A stretch of DNA of 64,000 nucleotides from Acaryochloris sp. CCMEE 5410 (GCF_000238775.2 NZ_AFEJ02000001.1:2542001-2606000); one strand, 5' to 3'. Numbered from the stretch's first letter, positions 7,343 to 16,067 are shown. Notes: generated by a model not told the origin, from the letters alone. Numbers and translations: made by a program.

Positions 7343-9628
7343 ATGACTAGGATCAAGCTCATCCCGGCTGCTTTAAGAGATCTGAAACAATCTTCAATTG
7401 AGCAGTTTTTTGATGATATTCCGACCATCCTGGCAGGAATGCAGGCAGACCATAAGCGAGCGGGTCCTAATGCACTAGATACCAAATCTTTACAAGGCCG
7501 CTATAAAACCCTATCTAGGACCAAAATCCCTGGTCATTCAGCCCGAATTATTTGGAAAAGGGATGCCTACGATAAGACGGTCATTGGTATTGATGCACGG
7601 GACGACCATACTTACTCCCAGGACTATGATCAGCGTCAATATTGTCCTTGTTACGTTTGGCACGGCGAGACGGGTAATGATTGGCGAGCCTGGGTCTATG
7701 ATGCCGGGTATAAATATTCACCCGTCTTAACGCCTGAGCAGGAGCAGGTGGGCCATGACCTCTTAGCCCAGCACAACACTGAGTTTTCTGCGCGACTGAT
7801 TCAAAGCCCGCCAGGTACAGGCAAAAGTATTACGGCAACAGGCTGGGCCAGTAAGTATTATCGACAAGGTTGGCAGGTCTCGTTAATCGTGCCTTCGCTG
7901 CTCATGGAAGAGATTGAACGATATCTGCAGCAACAAGATGAGGGACTCCACGGACTCCAACCGATGACTTTCGCGACCTGGTTAGGACAGCTTTACCCTG
8001 ACTTAAAAGATTGTTTAGCGTCTCCAGACCAGGAGCGGGAGGCTTTTTATGCCGCAGCCAAACAAAGCCATCACCTGAAGACATTGGGAGCGATCTCATA
8101 TCGAGATATTCTGCTTTATCAAGCCTACATCTTGGATCACGACACAAAGAATTTACGTAAAAGTGCGCAGTTTCATAGCAACCAACAGCGCCTTCAATCC
8201 CTGAGAAAGATTAAGCCTGACCATTGGAGACGCCAATTAGGCAACCAATTGTCTCGCTTCGATGTGGCTCAACGGCTCGCTCATCAACCTCCACCGATCG
8301 CAAAAAATACCTTAATCATTATTGATGAAGCCCAAGACTATCTGCTGGCAGAACTCAAAGCCGTGATTGCCCTATGCCAATCCTGGCAAACTCATCATCC
8401 CTACCGAGTCCATTTGTGGCTGCTGGGCGATTTAAATCAGCGGATTCAGCCCGTTGACTTTGAGTGGGGACAGCTAGAATTGGACAAATCTATCCAACCC
8501 TTTCGGTCTAACTATCGAAATTCGGGTCACATCTTGCAATTTGCCAATCCCTTTCTCTCGATTACAAAACACGGTGCCCCAGGGAAACGGACGATTACAG
8601 CCGCAGTTGCCCAACCTGAAAATGCCCTAGAAGTGGGTGACCCCGTCCGACTGATCGTGTGTGAGTCGCAGGCAGACATCATGGGCTTCTTCCAGCGCTT
8701 GGTGCAATGCTCTCCCTTGCAAGAGACCTCGCAGCATCGATATTTAAGGGTGGAGTTAGCGCAACAAGTCAAAGTGTTGAGATCGCACCTGAATGATCTG
8801 CTCTATCCCACCACTCGGGCCTTAGAATTCCTAGATGTCAGCCAAGCTAAAGGTCGAGAATTTGAAGGCTGTATCGCTTTACCGACCTTTACATCGACAG
8901 ATATTCCCACCTCCGAACAAACCTACCAGTGGTATACCCTCTTAACCCGAACGCGGGCACGGCTCTTAGTCCTGGCCACTCGCTTGGAAGTCGATGAGAT
9001 GACTAGGCTTGTTCCCGATGCATTGGTCCACTGTGACCAGATTCCGTTAGAGGACGCTGCAGCGGTTGACCAAACGATTCAATGGATTATAGAAGCTGTG
9101 GGCGGTACCGATGCGGTTGAGCGGGCAACCGAGATCCGCCATCGTTTACTGACGAGTTTGACAACCGATCCACTCCATCTATATGCCGATACCTATGCAC
9201 TCATGCAAGCGGCTAAGATTGACCACAATGATTGGGAGCAAGCGGCATTACAACGGCTTCAAGACCGTTTCGATATCTTGAGCAATCCTATGCTTTTACA
9301 CCATGCACAGGGTGAAGAGCTGGAAGTATCATTACGATGTTTACTCTTCCGAGCCATGTACCGCTCCTGGGACGCGGTCGCCACAGCCCAGTCTCTTCAA
9401 CAGACGGATGCAGCAGAGTATCAACGTTTAGGCCATCAGATTGCGGAGGACCTTGACCATCAAGGCTTAATCTATGAAGCCCTACGCGTGCGCAAACAGT
9501 TTGGCCTGGATATTTTGGAGGATGTCCCTTTCCCTGAACTATTGGATCAGTCTGGTGATCTGCTGATTCTCTTGGGAGAAGCGCTACAAACCCGTTTAGC
9601 TGACGTTATTGACCATCTCACGCTATGA
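7343..9628 (+). CDS. SF1 (UvrD/Rep-like) helicase with RelE-like N-terminal domain
   Basis: 761 residues. Residues 1 to about 95 (IKLIPAALRDLKQ; LQGRYKTLSRTKIPGH, ARIIWKRD, TVIGIDARDDHTY) have the helix and beta-sheet pattern of RelE/ParE toxins. Residues about 130-570 are a superfamily 1 helicase: Walker A SPPGTGKS at 155-162, Walker B IIIDEAQD with Asp328-Glu329, a motif III-like LWLLGDLNQRI, a motif IV-like FRSNYRN, and SQAKGREFEG matching motif V. The C-terminal 190 residues are helical and unassigned. The stop overlaps the next start by 4 bases (ATGA), indicating translational coupling. The role could be nucleic-acid processing or defence; no partner nuclease is present. The RelE assignment is by eye and less certain than the helicase. 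Confidence 0.8.
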   Translation: MTRIKLIPAALRDLKQSSIEQFFDDIPTILAGMQADHKRAGPNALDTKSLQGRYKTLSRTKIPGHSARIIWKRDAYDKTVIGIDARDDHTYSQDYDQRQYCPCYVWHGETGNDWRAWVYDAGYKYSPVLTPEQEQVGHDLLAQHNTEFSARLIQSPPGTGKSITATGWASKYYRQGWQVSLIVPSLLMEEIERYLQQQDEGLHGLQPMTFATWLGQLYPDLKDCLASPDQEREAFYAAAKQSHHLKTLGAISYRDILLYQAYILDHDTKNLRKSAQFHSNQQRLQSLRKIKPDHWRRQLGNQLSRFDVAQRLAHQPPPIAKNTLIIIDEAQDYLLAELKAVIALCQSWQTHHPYRVHLWLLGDLNQRIQPVDFEWGQLELDKSIQPFRSNYRNSGHILQFANPFLSITKHGAPGKRTITAAVAQPENALEVGDPVRLIVCESQADIMGFFQRLVQCSPLQETSQHRYLRVELAQQVKVLRSHLNDLLYPTTRALEFLDVSQAKGREFEGCIALPTFTSTDIPTSEQTYQWYTLLTRTRARLLVLATRLEVDEMTRLVPDALVHCDQIPLEDAAAVDQTIQWIIEAVGGTDAVERATEIRHRLLTSLTTDPLHLYADTYALMQAAKIDHNDWEQAALQRLQDRFDILSNPMLLHHAQGEELEVSLRCLLFRAMYRSWDAVATAQSLQQTDAAEYQRLGHQIAEDLDHQGLIYEALRVRKQFGLDILEDVPFPELLDQSGDLLILLGEALQTRLADVIDHLTL

Positions 9629-10530
9629 ATGATTTAGAAACGCTCCAAGGACTGGAGAAATTAGAACTATTGATTCACGCTGGCATCGAGCGCGGAGAAC
9701 ATCTCGTTCAACAAGCCTGTCGTGTGGATGAAGTCAAACAACTACTCCAGGCCATGCAGCAACAGCAGGCAAGCCTAACAGCCGCCACTGAGCAAGCCGA
9801 ACTCTTATCCGCTCAGGTGCTCGACCTGGAGACAACGATGGCGTTGCTCCACAACAATCGGCAGACCCTAGAAAAGCAATATCACACCCTAGCAAGGCAA
9901 GCAGAGACTTGCAGCCAAAGCATCCAAGCGGTCTCGACACAAATCGCGGGGATAGATCAAGCCACACAGCAGCATGAAAGCATCATGCAAGTATTAACTC
10001 AGCTCAAACAACAGGTGCAGCAAGACAAACAAGCGAGGTCTGATCAGGACCAGAACATCCAACAGTTGCAAATAGACATGGCTCATCTGCGTCAAACATC
10101 CGATACACAAAATAGCCATTGGCAACAACAACAGTCTGAACAGATCCAACTCGTCCATACCTTAGAAGCGCAGCTCACCCGTCAGGGCGATCAACTTGCC
10201 CGCTTGGCCACCCAAATAGAAGCGTTCAAATATGAAGCAGTAGAACATAGACTCGAATCCCTCGAAACGCTCTCGCCCAATATTGCTCAGCTCAAGTCAC
10301 AGATTCAAGCCGTTGAACATCGCTTGCGACAAGACATGGAGGCTAGCCAAAAACGTTTGGCCCAACGATATCGAATTTTAGTGGTGGTCAGCGTCATCGC
10401 AATCGCTGGCTTGGTCTTATGGGGGCAATGGTATTTCAGGCGAACTGATAAGCGATCATCCTCTCCCTCTCAATCCCTGATCTCAAAGCGGTCGGTAGCA
10501 TGTCATGCTCATCCTGGAGATATTGTGTGA
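9625..10530 (+). CDS. Coiled-coil protein with C-terminal membrane anchor
   Basis: 301 residues, not a recognised family. Residues about 30-245 are rich in Gln, Ala, Leu and Glu with heptad spacing and long runs without Pro or Gly, indicating an extended coiled coil. A single hydrophobic helix at about 250-270 (ILVVVSVIAIAGLVLWGQWYF) is followed by RRTDKR, consistent with a C-terminal anchor and a cytosolic N-terminal rod. It overlaps the helicase gene by 4 bases, so the two products are probably made together and may interact, with this protein tethering the helicase to a membrane. That partnership is inference. Confidence 0.75.
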   Translation: MNDLETLQGLEKLELLIHAGIERGEHLVQQACRVDEVKQLLQAMQQQQASLTAATEQAELLSAQVLDLETTMALLHNNRQTLEKQYHTLARQAETCSQSIQAVSTQIAGIDQATQQHESIMQVLTQLKQQVQQDKQARSDQDQNIQQLQIDMAHLRQTSDTQNSHWQQQQSEQIQLVHTLEAQLTRQGDQLARLATQIEAFKYEAVEHRLESLETLSPNIAQLKSQIQAVEHRLRQDMEASQKRLAQRYRILVVVSVIAIAGLVLWGQWYFRRTDKRSSSPSQSLISKRSVACHAHPGDIV

Positions 10531-10575
10531 GGAGGCTAAAGCGAGATGCTAAGTTGTTTGGGGCAAACCCCTTAA

Positions 10576-11676
10576 ATGTCATGGTCTGGGAACGCCACTG
10601 ATCAATTCCAAGAAGGCCAAGCACTCTTTAGAGTTGGACCAGCATTTTTTCGCCCGAGCAGTCGACCCGCCCGCGATTTAGGCATATTGGCAGCGGCTGT
10701 TTATCGCCAAAAAATGGGCCACCTAACAGTTTTAGATGTGATGACCGGATGCGGGGTGCGATCGCAACGCTATGCCCTAGAAAGTGCGGCGGATTGGATT
10801 TGGGCCAATGACGCAAACCCTGACATGGCCCCTGTCTTAACCGATAACTTAAGCCAACTGCCCCCGCAGCGGTATCAGCTTTTCTATCACTCCGCAGCAC
10901 AGCTATTCTCTAGGTGCCGAGAACAGTTTGATTTCATTGATTTGGATAGTTTTGGCTTACCCACTCCTTTTCTGCAAGGCTGCCTGCAAACCGTCAAATT
11001 AGGTGGACTCCTCTATATTACGGGCACGGATAGCCGCACCTTAGCGGGCCATAACCCCAAACATAGTCAGCGATTACTGGGAGCATGGGCGCGATCGCAT
11101 CCTGCTGCCCATGAACAAGGACTACGGCTGCTATTAGGGAGTTGCTGGCAACAAGCTCAAATCCTAGGACAAGATATTCAGCCCATTTTCTCTTATTTTC
11201 AAGGTCAAATTTATCGAGTACTCGTCCAGGTCACCGCACCCCAATCCCAACATGGCCTGGGATTTATCGGCTATTGTCACCACTGCGGCCACTATCAAAC
11301 CGTCGCTTGGGACCAGCTCAGCCGCGCCACCTGCCCCCACCAAGGTCCACCGTTAACCCTCAGCGGTCCCATGTGGCTGGGGCCATTGCATCATCCCACC
11401 TGGCTCGCCGCTATGCAGAAGCTTGCCCAGAAATGGGGCTGGTCCAATCGAGCTCAACTCTTACAGATGATGCAAGATGAAGCCCTGATGCCGCCTTATT
11501 TCTACTCCGTTGCAGACATTGGACGACGGGGCAAGATGGATATACCAAAACGCGATCGCATCATTGCGCAACTCCACAAGCAAGGCTATCAGGCCAGCCT
11601 CACCCACATTAATCCCCAAGCCGTCAAAACTGATGCGCCGTTTCATGACTGTCTGACTATTGCTGCAGATATGTGA
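10576..11676 (+). CDS. trm1: tRNA (guanine26-N2)-dimethyltransferase Trm1
   Basis: The 366-residue protein has the Trm1 start (EGQALFRVGPAFFRPSSRPARDLGILAA), the SAM-binding motif TVLDVMTGCGVRSQRYA, the acidic WANDANPDM segment, the catalytic-region motif DFIDLDSFGLPTPFLQ and a short C-terminal metal-binding-like stretch (GYCHHCGHY...CPH...GPMWLGPLH). It methylates G26 in tRNA. Trm1 is mainly archaeal and eukaryotic but is known in cyanobacteria and Aquifex. It starts 45 bp after the coiled-coil gene on the same strand, so it may share its transcript. Confidence 0.9.
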   Translation: MSWSGNATDQFQEGQALFRVGPAFFRPSSRPARDLGILAAAVYRQKMGHLTVLDVMTGCGVRSQRYALESAADWIWANDANPDMAPVLTDNLSQLPPQRYQLFYHSAAQLFSRCREQFDFIDLDSFGLPTPFLQGCLQTVKLGGLLYITGTDSRTLAGHNPKHSQRLLGAWARSHPAAHEQGLRLLLGSCWQQAQILGQDIQPIFSYFQGQIYRVLVQVTAPQSQHGLGFIGYCHHCGHYQTVAWDQLSRATCPHQGPPLTLSGPMWLGPLHHPTWLAAMQKLAQKWGWSNRAQLLQMMQDEALMPPYFYSVADIGRRGKMDIPKRDRIIAQLHKQGYQASLTHINPQAVKTDAPFHDCLTIAADM

Positions 11677-11693
11677 ACAGCATTAACGTTCTA

Positions 11694-12149
11694 CTATCGG
11701 CTCAGTCGAGCGGGACCAACCCACTCATTCCAAGAGCTGCTGTAGCCATCGTAAGTAATAAAGTAACGGTTCCCGCTGACATCCAATACACGTCCGGGGT
11801 ACCATTTCCCTTTCCACAAAATCTGCACCGATTGTCCCACTCGATAAGCCGCATTAGAGGAAGCAGGAGCATAAGGACGAAAACGGTTCGGACCGACCCA
11901 CTCATCCCAAGAACTGCTATAGCCGTCATAGGTGATGTAGCATTGTCGACCACTCGTATCTAGAACCTGAGCTGGATACCATTTCCCCTTCCATAACACT
12001 TCACCCCTTTGTCCAACTGCACATGCAGCCCTGGCCTCAGCACTCAGGGTCAAACCGCTAAACCAAGTGGCCGTTAGTAACAGTAAAAATGAAATAGATT
12101 TTTTCATCGTCATATCATTCATGGTCATACCTACCTCTAGGATGCCCAT
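11694..12149 (-). CDS. Secreted protein with two Tudor/agenet-like repeats
   Basis: After a signal peptide (SISFLLLLTATWFSGLTLSAEARA) the mature protein is two near-identical 50-residue units. Each reads VGQ, then WKGKWYPAQVLD or WKGKWYPGRVLD, then YITYDGYSSSWDEWVG or YFITYDGYSSSWNEWVG. This pattern matches Tudor-knot/agenet (chromo-barrel-like) domains, small beta-barrels that bind peptides. Occurrence in an exported bacterial protein is notable. Met residues at 7 and 13 are alternative starts. The 3' end faces trm1 with a 17-bp gap. Function is unknown. Confidence 0.78.
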   Translation of the reverse strand: MGILEVGMTMNDMTMKKSISFLLLLTATWFSGLTLSAEARAACAVGQRGEVLWKGKWYPAQVLDTSGRQCYITYDGYSSSWDEWVGPNRFRPYAPASSNAAYRVGQSVQILWKGKWYPGRVLDVSGNRYFITYDGYSSSWNEWVGPARLSR

Positions 12150-12225
12150 GGAGACGACTGACCCAGCGTTTTTTGCCGCTTGGCAGAAGCATGTCTCACA
12201 TCATGCATCTGCTATTACATCCTCC

Positions 12226-12957
12226 CTACCAGGGGAGGGGCTGACCATCTCGAAAAAATCCACCGGTGGGACCATCATCCGGTAGCATCGCAGCCCAAAC
12301 AATTGCAGCTGCCCCTTCAGGAACCGGTCTCGCCCCCATTTCTTTCGTGCCTGGATAAGTCGCTGTGAAATTTGGACAAACGGCATTGACCAAAATCCCC
12401 GTCTCTAGTAGAGATCGACTGAGCTTAACGGTTAGGGCATTCAAAGCAGCTTTCGATATCCCATAAGCTGGCAATCCCCCGCCCTGTTCCTGCAGACCTC
12501 TGGGGCCAGCAAATGACCCTGCTCCACTAGAAACATTCACAATGCGTCCATGCTGACTCTTCTTTAGCAGCGGTAAGCAAGCCTGAGTCATCCGCCAGGC
12601 CCCGAACAAATTTGTATTCAAAGTATTTTGAACATCATCTAAATCAGCCACCAGAGTTTGCTGCTGAAAATCAAAATTTATGCCTGCATTGTTAATCAGA
12701 ATATCTAAATGAGGGAGATTGCCTTCTAGGTCATGCACGAGCTGGGCCACGCTCTGGTCATCCGCAACATCTACAAAGTTGAGCATCACTTCAAGCCCTT
12801 CTTGCTGGAGCTGTTGGGCTGCTTGTTCTCCCTTTTGCCGATCACGGGCCGTGAGCATGACGCTAACGCCTTGCTGGGCCAATTGCCGACAAACCTCTAG
12901 TCCCAATCCACGGTTGGCCCCCGTCACTAGGGCAATCTTGCTATTCTCATCTAGCAT
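12226..12957 (-). CDS. Short-chain dehydrogenase/reductase (SDR)
   Basis: A classical SDR of 243 residues. It has a nucleotide-binding TGANRGLG (TGxxxGxG) at the N-terminus, NNAG in ILINNAGINF, and catalytic Ser (NVSSGAGSF) and Tyr-Lys (YGISK). It reduces or oxidises a carbonyl or alcohol with NAD(P)H. It resembles the carbonyl-reductase-like subgroup, but the substrate cannot be read from sequence. It lies downstream of the ABM monooxygenase gene on the same strand (91-bp gap). Confidence 0.9.
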   Translation of the reverse strand: MLDENSKIALVTGANRGLGLEVCRQLAQQGVSVMLTARDRQKGEQAAQQLQQEGLEVMLNFVDVADDQSVAQLVHDLEGNLPHLDILINNAGINFDFQQQTLVADLDDVQNTLNTNLFGAWRMTQACLPLLKKSQHGRIVNVSSGAGSFAGPRGLQEQGGGLPAYGISKAALNALTVKLSRSLLETGILVNAVCPNFTATYPGTKEMGARPVPEGAAAIVWAAMLPDDGPTGGFFRDGQPLPW

Positions 12958-13048
12958 AGAAATCTCCTATTAGGTATATACAGAGTTGATAAGGTTAAAA
13001 CCAGCCGATATCGATCCCTTTCAGCCAAATATCGATAGCAATCTCTGA

Positions 13049-13354
13049 TCAACGACTTGTTTGCGAAGCTACCGCTGCATAATGTTCAACGGTCGGGAAT
13101 GGATCATAGTAATGGTGCAGCAACGTCTTCCACTGCTGATATTGAGGTGATTGGCGAAAACCCTGCACATGATCCTCTAACGTTTGCCAATGCACCAACA
13201 GCAAATAACGGGATGGTTGCTCAATACAGCGCTGCAGTTCATGCCCCAGATAACCCGGCATGGCAGCGATAATATGTTGGGCCTGTTGAAAGTCTGCCTG
13301 AAACTGGTCTTCTCGCCCAGGAATGACATCCAGGATTGCAACTTCTAGAATCAT
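13049..13354 (-). CDS. Antibiotic biosynthesis monooxygenase (ABM)-domain protein
   Basis: A single 101-residue ABM-fold domain. It shows the typical start ILEVAILDVIPGREDQFQADFQQAQHII, then GYLGHELQRCIEQPSRYLLLVHWQTLEDHVQGFRQSPQYQQW. ABM proteins form dimeric ferredoxin-like barrels and act as small oxygenases or haem-related enzymes. It begins 16 bp after the ChaN-like gene, suggesting a common transcript; since ChaN binds haem, a haem link is conceivable but unproven. Confidence 0.85.
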   Translation of the reverse strand: MILEVAILDVIPGREDQFQADFQQAQHIIAAMPGYLGHELQRCIEQPSRYLLLVHWQTLEDHVQGFRQSPQYQQWKTLLHHYYDPFPTVEHYAAVASQTSR

Positions 13355-13370
13355 AAATCGAGCTTGGGTA

Positions 13371-14270
13371 TCATTCCGATCCAGGCTGAGTCCAAAAATG
13401 CGTGGCGGCGGGAGGATTCACGATCTTGCGAGCCTCTTCTGTCGGATTGAGATAAACAGAAGACTGGCGAAACGGTTGATCCTGGCTAGAGAACTTGTTA
13501 AGACGGCGTGAAACCCGATCGGGTATACCATAGCCTTGTTCAATATGGCCTTTCCCAGCGATAACAACCACCAGTTGATCGGGCTGTTGACGAACGGTTT
13601 GGGCTATTTTTTCAGCCATGGTTTCGTCCCAAAGAACCTGGGCTGAGAAAAACCGCTCAAATCCTTCTTCAGACGCGGGACCGTGATGAAATTGCTCATA
13701 AATAGTTGTGAGTTTTTGACGATAGGCCGTATTGCTCAGGTCTATATCGGCCAAAGGCGGGATAAAAGCATAGTCTTCTGGGGAGAGGCTTTCCAATCCC
13801 TGCCGACCCACTTTTTTGGTGATTTCAGTGGGCGTATTTAACGCGATCACCGGAAGTTGATGCTGCTTTGCGAACCGCAAAAGGGGGGCGTAGAATTCCC
13901 AATCAAATCCCCAGCGTTGCCGATACTCTGTTTCTTTTTGCAGCTGCGCCTCCGTGATCTCTCCCGCAAGATAGCGATTGATGGGCTCTTGAAAAGGACG
14001 CTGAAACATTTCCATTGCGATGGCCAATTTGGGTTGTCGTTCAAATAACCCTCGAAGAATCGCTAACTGGGCTTTGTGGTCTGCCACACTGTTGTGGGTT
14101 TCCCCTAAATAGACCACTTGCACTTTAGATAACTGGTCTAACAGGTTTTTTTGCTCAACACTCACTGCTGAAGAAGCGCTAATTAATTGCCAGCCAATCG
14201 TCGGGAGAGCACAGGCCAAGAATAGTCCTAATCCTAAAGACCACAGGTAAGATGGACGAATTCGGCGCAT
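13371..14270 (-). CDS. ChaN-like (DUF399) haem-iron-binding family protein
   Basis: The start at 14270 (MRRIRPSYLWSLGLGLFLACALP) gives a proper signal peptide or N-terminal membrane anchor; an upstream in-frame start at 14315 would add 15 residues. The family signature VVYLGETHNSVADHKAQLAIL and the later AIAMEMFQRPFQ and VVVIAGKGHIEQGYGIP blocks identify the ChaN/DUF399 family. Campylobacter ChaN is a lipoprotein that binds cofacial haems. Here the N-terminal Cys (LFLACALP) could be a lipobox, though the match is not ideal. It is first in an apparent ChaN-ABM-SDR run. Confidence 0.8.
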   Translation of the reverse strand: MRRIRPSYLWSLGLGLFLACALPTIGWQLISASSAVSVEQKNLLDQLSKVQVVYLGETHNSVADHKAQLAILRGLFERQPKLAIAMEMFQRPFQEPINRYLAGEITEAQLQKETEYRQRWGFDWEFYAPLLRFAKQHQLPVIALNTPTEITKKVGRQGLESLSPEDYAFIPPLADIDLSNTAYRQKLTTIYEQFHHGPASEEGFERFFSAQVLWDETMAEKIAQTVRQQPDQLVVVIAGKGHIEQGYGIPDRVSRRLNKFSSQDQPFRQSSVYLNPTEEARKIVNPPAATHFWTQPGSE

Positions 14271-14358
14271 AGGAACATCTCTACAGGTACTAGGTACAAG
14301 ATGACATAAACCCACCTAAAGATGGTGAGTACCAGTTCGAAAAATAGCAATCGGCCAG

Positions 14359-14392
14359 CAAAACAAAACCCCCTCTTCTTACGAAGAGGGGG
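14359..14392 (-). terminator. Rho-independent terminator of petJ
   Basis: A perfect 10-bp stem (CCCCCTCTTC at 14369-14378 pairing with GAAGAGGGGG at 14383-14392) with a 4-base loop. On the minus strand it is followed by TTTTGTTTT. It sits about 30 bp past the petJ stop codon and should end the psbV-psbV2-petJ transcripts. Confidence 0.88.
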
Positions 14393-14421
14393 AAAACTAT
14401 GAACTAGTTATTTTGACAGAC

Positions 14422-14751
14422 TTACCACTTATCAGCTTGATCTAAAACGTATGCAGCAACGTTCTCGATATCAGCAGGGGAAAGGCTAGCACCAAATGCA
14501 GGCATACCACCTTTACCGTTGGTGACCTGATTGATGATGGCATCAGCAGAGTCCATACCATTAGCGGATAAAGCATCCGCTTTTAGGGTTTTGTCAGCCT
14601 GGACAACATTGTTACCACCAGCATGGCAAGCAGCACAGTTGGCATTGAAGACACCAGCGCCAGCACCCGCATCAGCGGCTAAAACAGGGCTGCTGATGGC
14701 AAAGGTCAGTACAGCAAGTGCAGTTAAGGCAATAGATAGAAGTTTTTTCAA
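14422..14751 (-). CDS. petJ: Cytochrome c6 precursor
   Basis: The 109-residue precursor has a signal peptide ([24 protein letters not shown], cleaved before ADAGAG) and a class I cytochrome c domain. The haem site is CAACH ([14 protein letters not shown]) and the axial Met lies in [14 protein letters not shown]. Cytochrome c6 carries electrons in the thylakoid lumen from cytochrome b6f to photosystem I or to terminal oxidase. It is the last gene in the psbV-psbV2-petJ cluster, 241 bp after psbV2, and has a strong terminator behind it. Confidence 0.93.
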   Translation of the reverse strand: MKKLLSIALTALAVLTFAISSPVLAADAGAGAGVFNANCAACHAGGNNVVQADKTLKADALSANGMDSADAIINQVTNGKGGMPAFGASLSPADIENVAAYVLDQADKW

Positions 14752-14992
14752 CGTGTTTCTCCTCTCAATTCATATTGGCAGCAAGGCTACCAAACTTATT
14801 AACGCCAGACACCAAATGATGAATATATACGGTGCTTATTTATGGCAAATGCGATGACTCGCATCATTATTTTAGGATCGTCCCTGCAACTTTAGAACCC
14901 CATACGAAGAGTTCATAGGATTACAAGTCTTTCCTTAACGGCATCGATATTGCACTAATCCTTTGATTAAAGCAATTTTAAGGACAAATACC

Positions 14993-15508
14993 TTAAGTAA
15001 AATCTATGCCATCAGCAACATCTTCAGTACCCCAACCTCTAGCTACTTCAGCAGCTCTGAGAATAAAGGCTTCTAGATTTGCCAATTCTTTATCGGGCAG
15101 CCAAGTATCCGGGACCTGGCGGCACCAAAAGCTAACATCGCTACCATCATAAATGGTTGGCTCTCGTTGGAATTCAATGAGATTAGCAACGTTATCCCGA
15201 GAAGGGGTTGCCCCCTGCAAATTCTTCATTGACAAAGATTGCACAGGATTGGGCAATGTCGCTCCACCTACATGGCAGTTCTTACAGTTATCGTCAAATA
15301 ACCGTTTCCCATCCGATAGCTCTTCTGGAGAAAACAACTGGGTTTCTCCAGACGCATCCATCACGATAGGGACAGGTTCTGTCACCTTGAGATACCGAAC
15401 AATATAGTCCTCAATATCTCCAGCTTGGGCGATGAAACTGTTGGGGAAAACTCCCAAACAAACCCAAAGAACTGCAAGAAAACAACATTTGAGCCACGAT
15501 TTCAGCAT
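14993..15508 (-). CDS. psbV2: PsbV2, cytochrome c550-like protein
   Basis: The start at 15508 (MLKSWLKCCFLAVLWVCLGVF) gives a normal signal peptide ending at AQA; a longer frame to 15616 overlaps psbV and is unlikely. The mature domain resembles PsbV, with haem motif CKNCHVGGATLPNP and ATPSRDNVANLIEFQREPTIYDG. Where PsbV has the distal axial His, this protein has SFWCRQVPDTW, so Cys is the likely sixth ligand; from memory, the Thermosynechococcus PsbV2 structure showed His/Cys ligation and a very low potential. It lies directly downstream of psbV. Its role is unknown; it may partly substitute for PsbV. Confidence 0.88.
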   Translation of the reverse strand: MLKSWLKCCFLAVLWVCLGVFPNSFIAQAGDIEDYIVRYLKVTEPVPIVMDASGETQLFSPEELSDGKRLFDDNCKNCHVGGATLPNPVQSLSMKNLQGATPSRDNVANLIEFQREPTIYDGSDVSFWCRQVPDTWLPDKELANLEAFILRAAEVARGWGTEDVADGIDFT

Positions 15509-15578
15509 TTGATGCCCGCCTTGAATATGAACTTTATAAAGATAACGTCGTTCATACTGGTCAACAACCAATGGACAC

Positions 15579-16067
15579 TTAACGGTTGGCTTTACCGCCA
15601 CCCCACTGATCACCAATCACTGAAGGCTGGATGAGAATATGACCTGCGATGTCGAATAGATCCTCATCAGACAGGTTTCTCATTAGAGGGAAGACATCTG
15701 TACTTTGAGTACTAGGATGCACTTCAGAAATGGTGTCAAAACCATCGTAGGTTGTGGGATTGTTCATATAATCCACAAGACCTTCAACGTTGTCACGTCG
15801 GGGGTTAGCGCCTGCCAAGCTAGCTGAAGACAAGTTGATACTGGGATTTGTTTTTGTATCACCACCAATGTGGCAGTTCGCACAGGCAAAGTTGAATAAG
15901 CGCTGGCCCTCTTTCGCTTGCTGAGTGGATAGAGTAACGGTACTCCCCTCATTTAACGCAACTGTTCGAGTCGCATCATCTAATTCAGCAGCAGTTGCAG
16001 TACTGGTTAATACTTGAAAAGCAAAAAATACTGTAGCCACCGCCAGCAACATGTATCTTTTCAGCAT
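15579..16067 (-). CDS. psbV: Cytochrome c550 of photosystem II
   Basis: The 162-residue precursor has a signal peptide (LLAVATVFFAFQVLTSTATA) and the PsbV domain: haem-binding CANCHIGG, ANPRRDNVEGLVDYMNNPTTYDG, distal His in ISEVHPS, and the C-terminal QPSVIGDQWGGGK. PsbV is an extrinsic lumenal subunit that stabilises the Mn4CaO5 cluster and chloride/calcium binding in photosystem II. It is the first gene of the psbV-psbV2-petJ cluster. Confidence 0.95.
   Translation of the reverse strand: MLKRYMLLAVATVFFAFQVLTSTATAAELDDATRTVALNEGSTVTLSTQQAKEGQRLFNFACANCHIGGDTKTNPSINLSSASLAGANPRRDNVEGLVDYMNNPTTYDGFDTISEVHPSTQSTDVFPLMRNLSDEDLFDIAGHILIQPSVIGDQWGGGKANR

Noticed and set aside
11702-11953. Alternative frames over the Tudor/agenet-like gene on both strands
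   Set aside because: They are shadows produced by the internal tandem duplication; only one frame has a signal peptide and domain pattern.
15509-15616. Longer N-terminus for PsbV2
   Set aside because: It would overlap psbV and bury the signal peptide; the ATG at 15508 gives a normal precursor.
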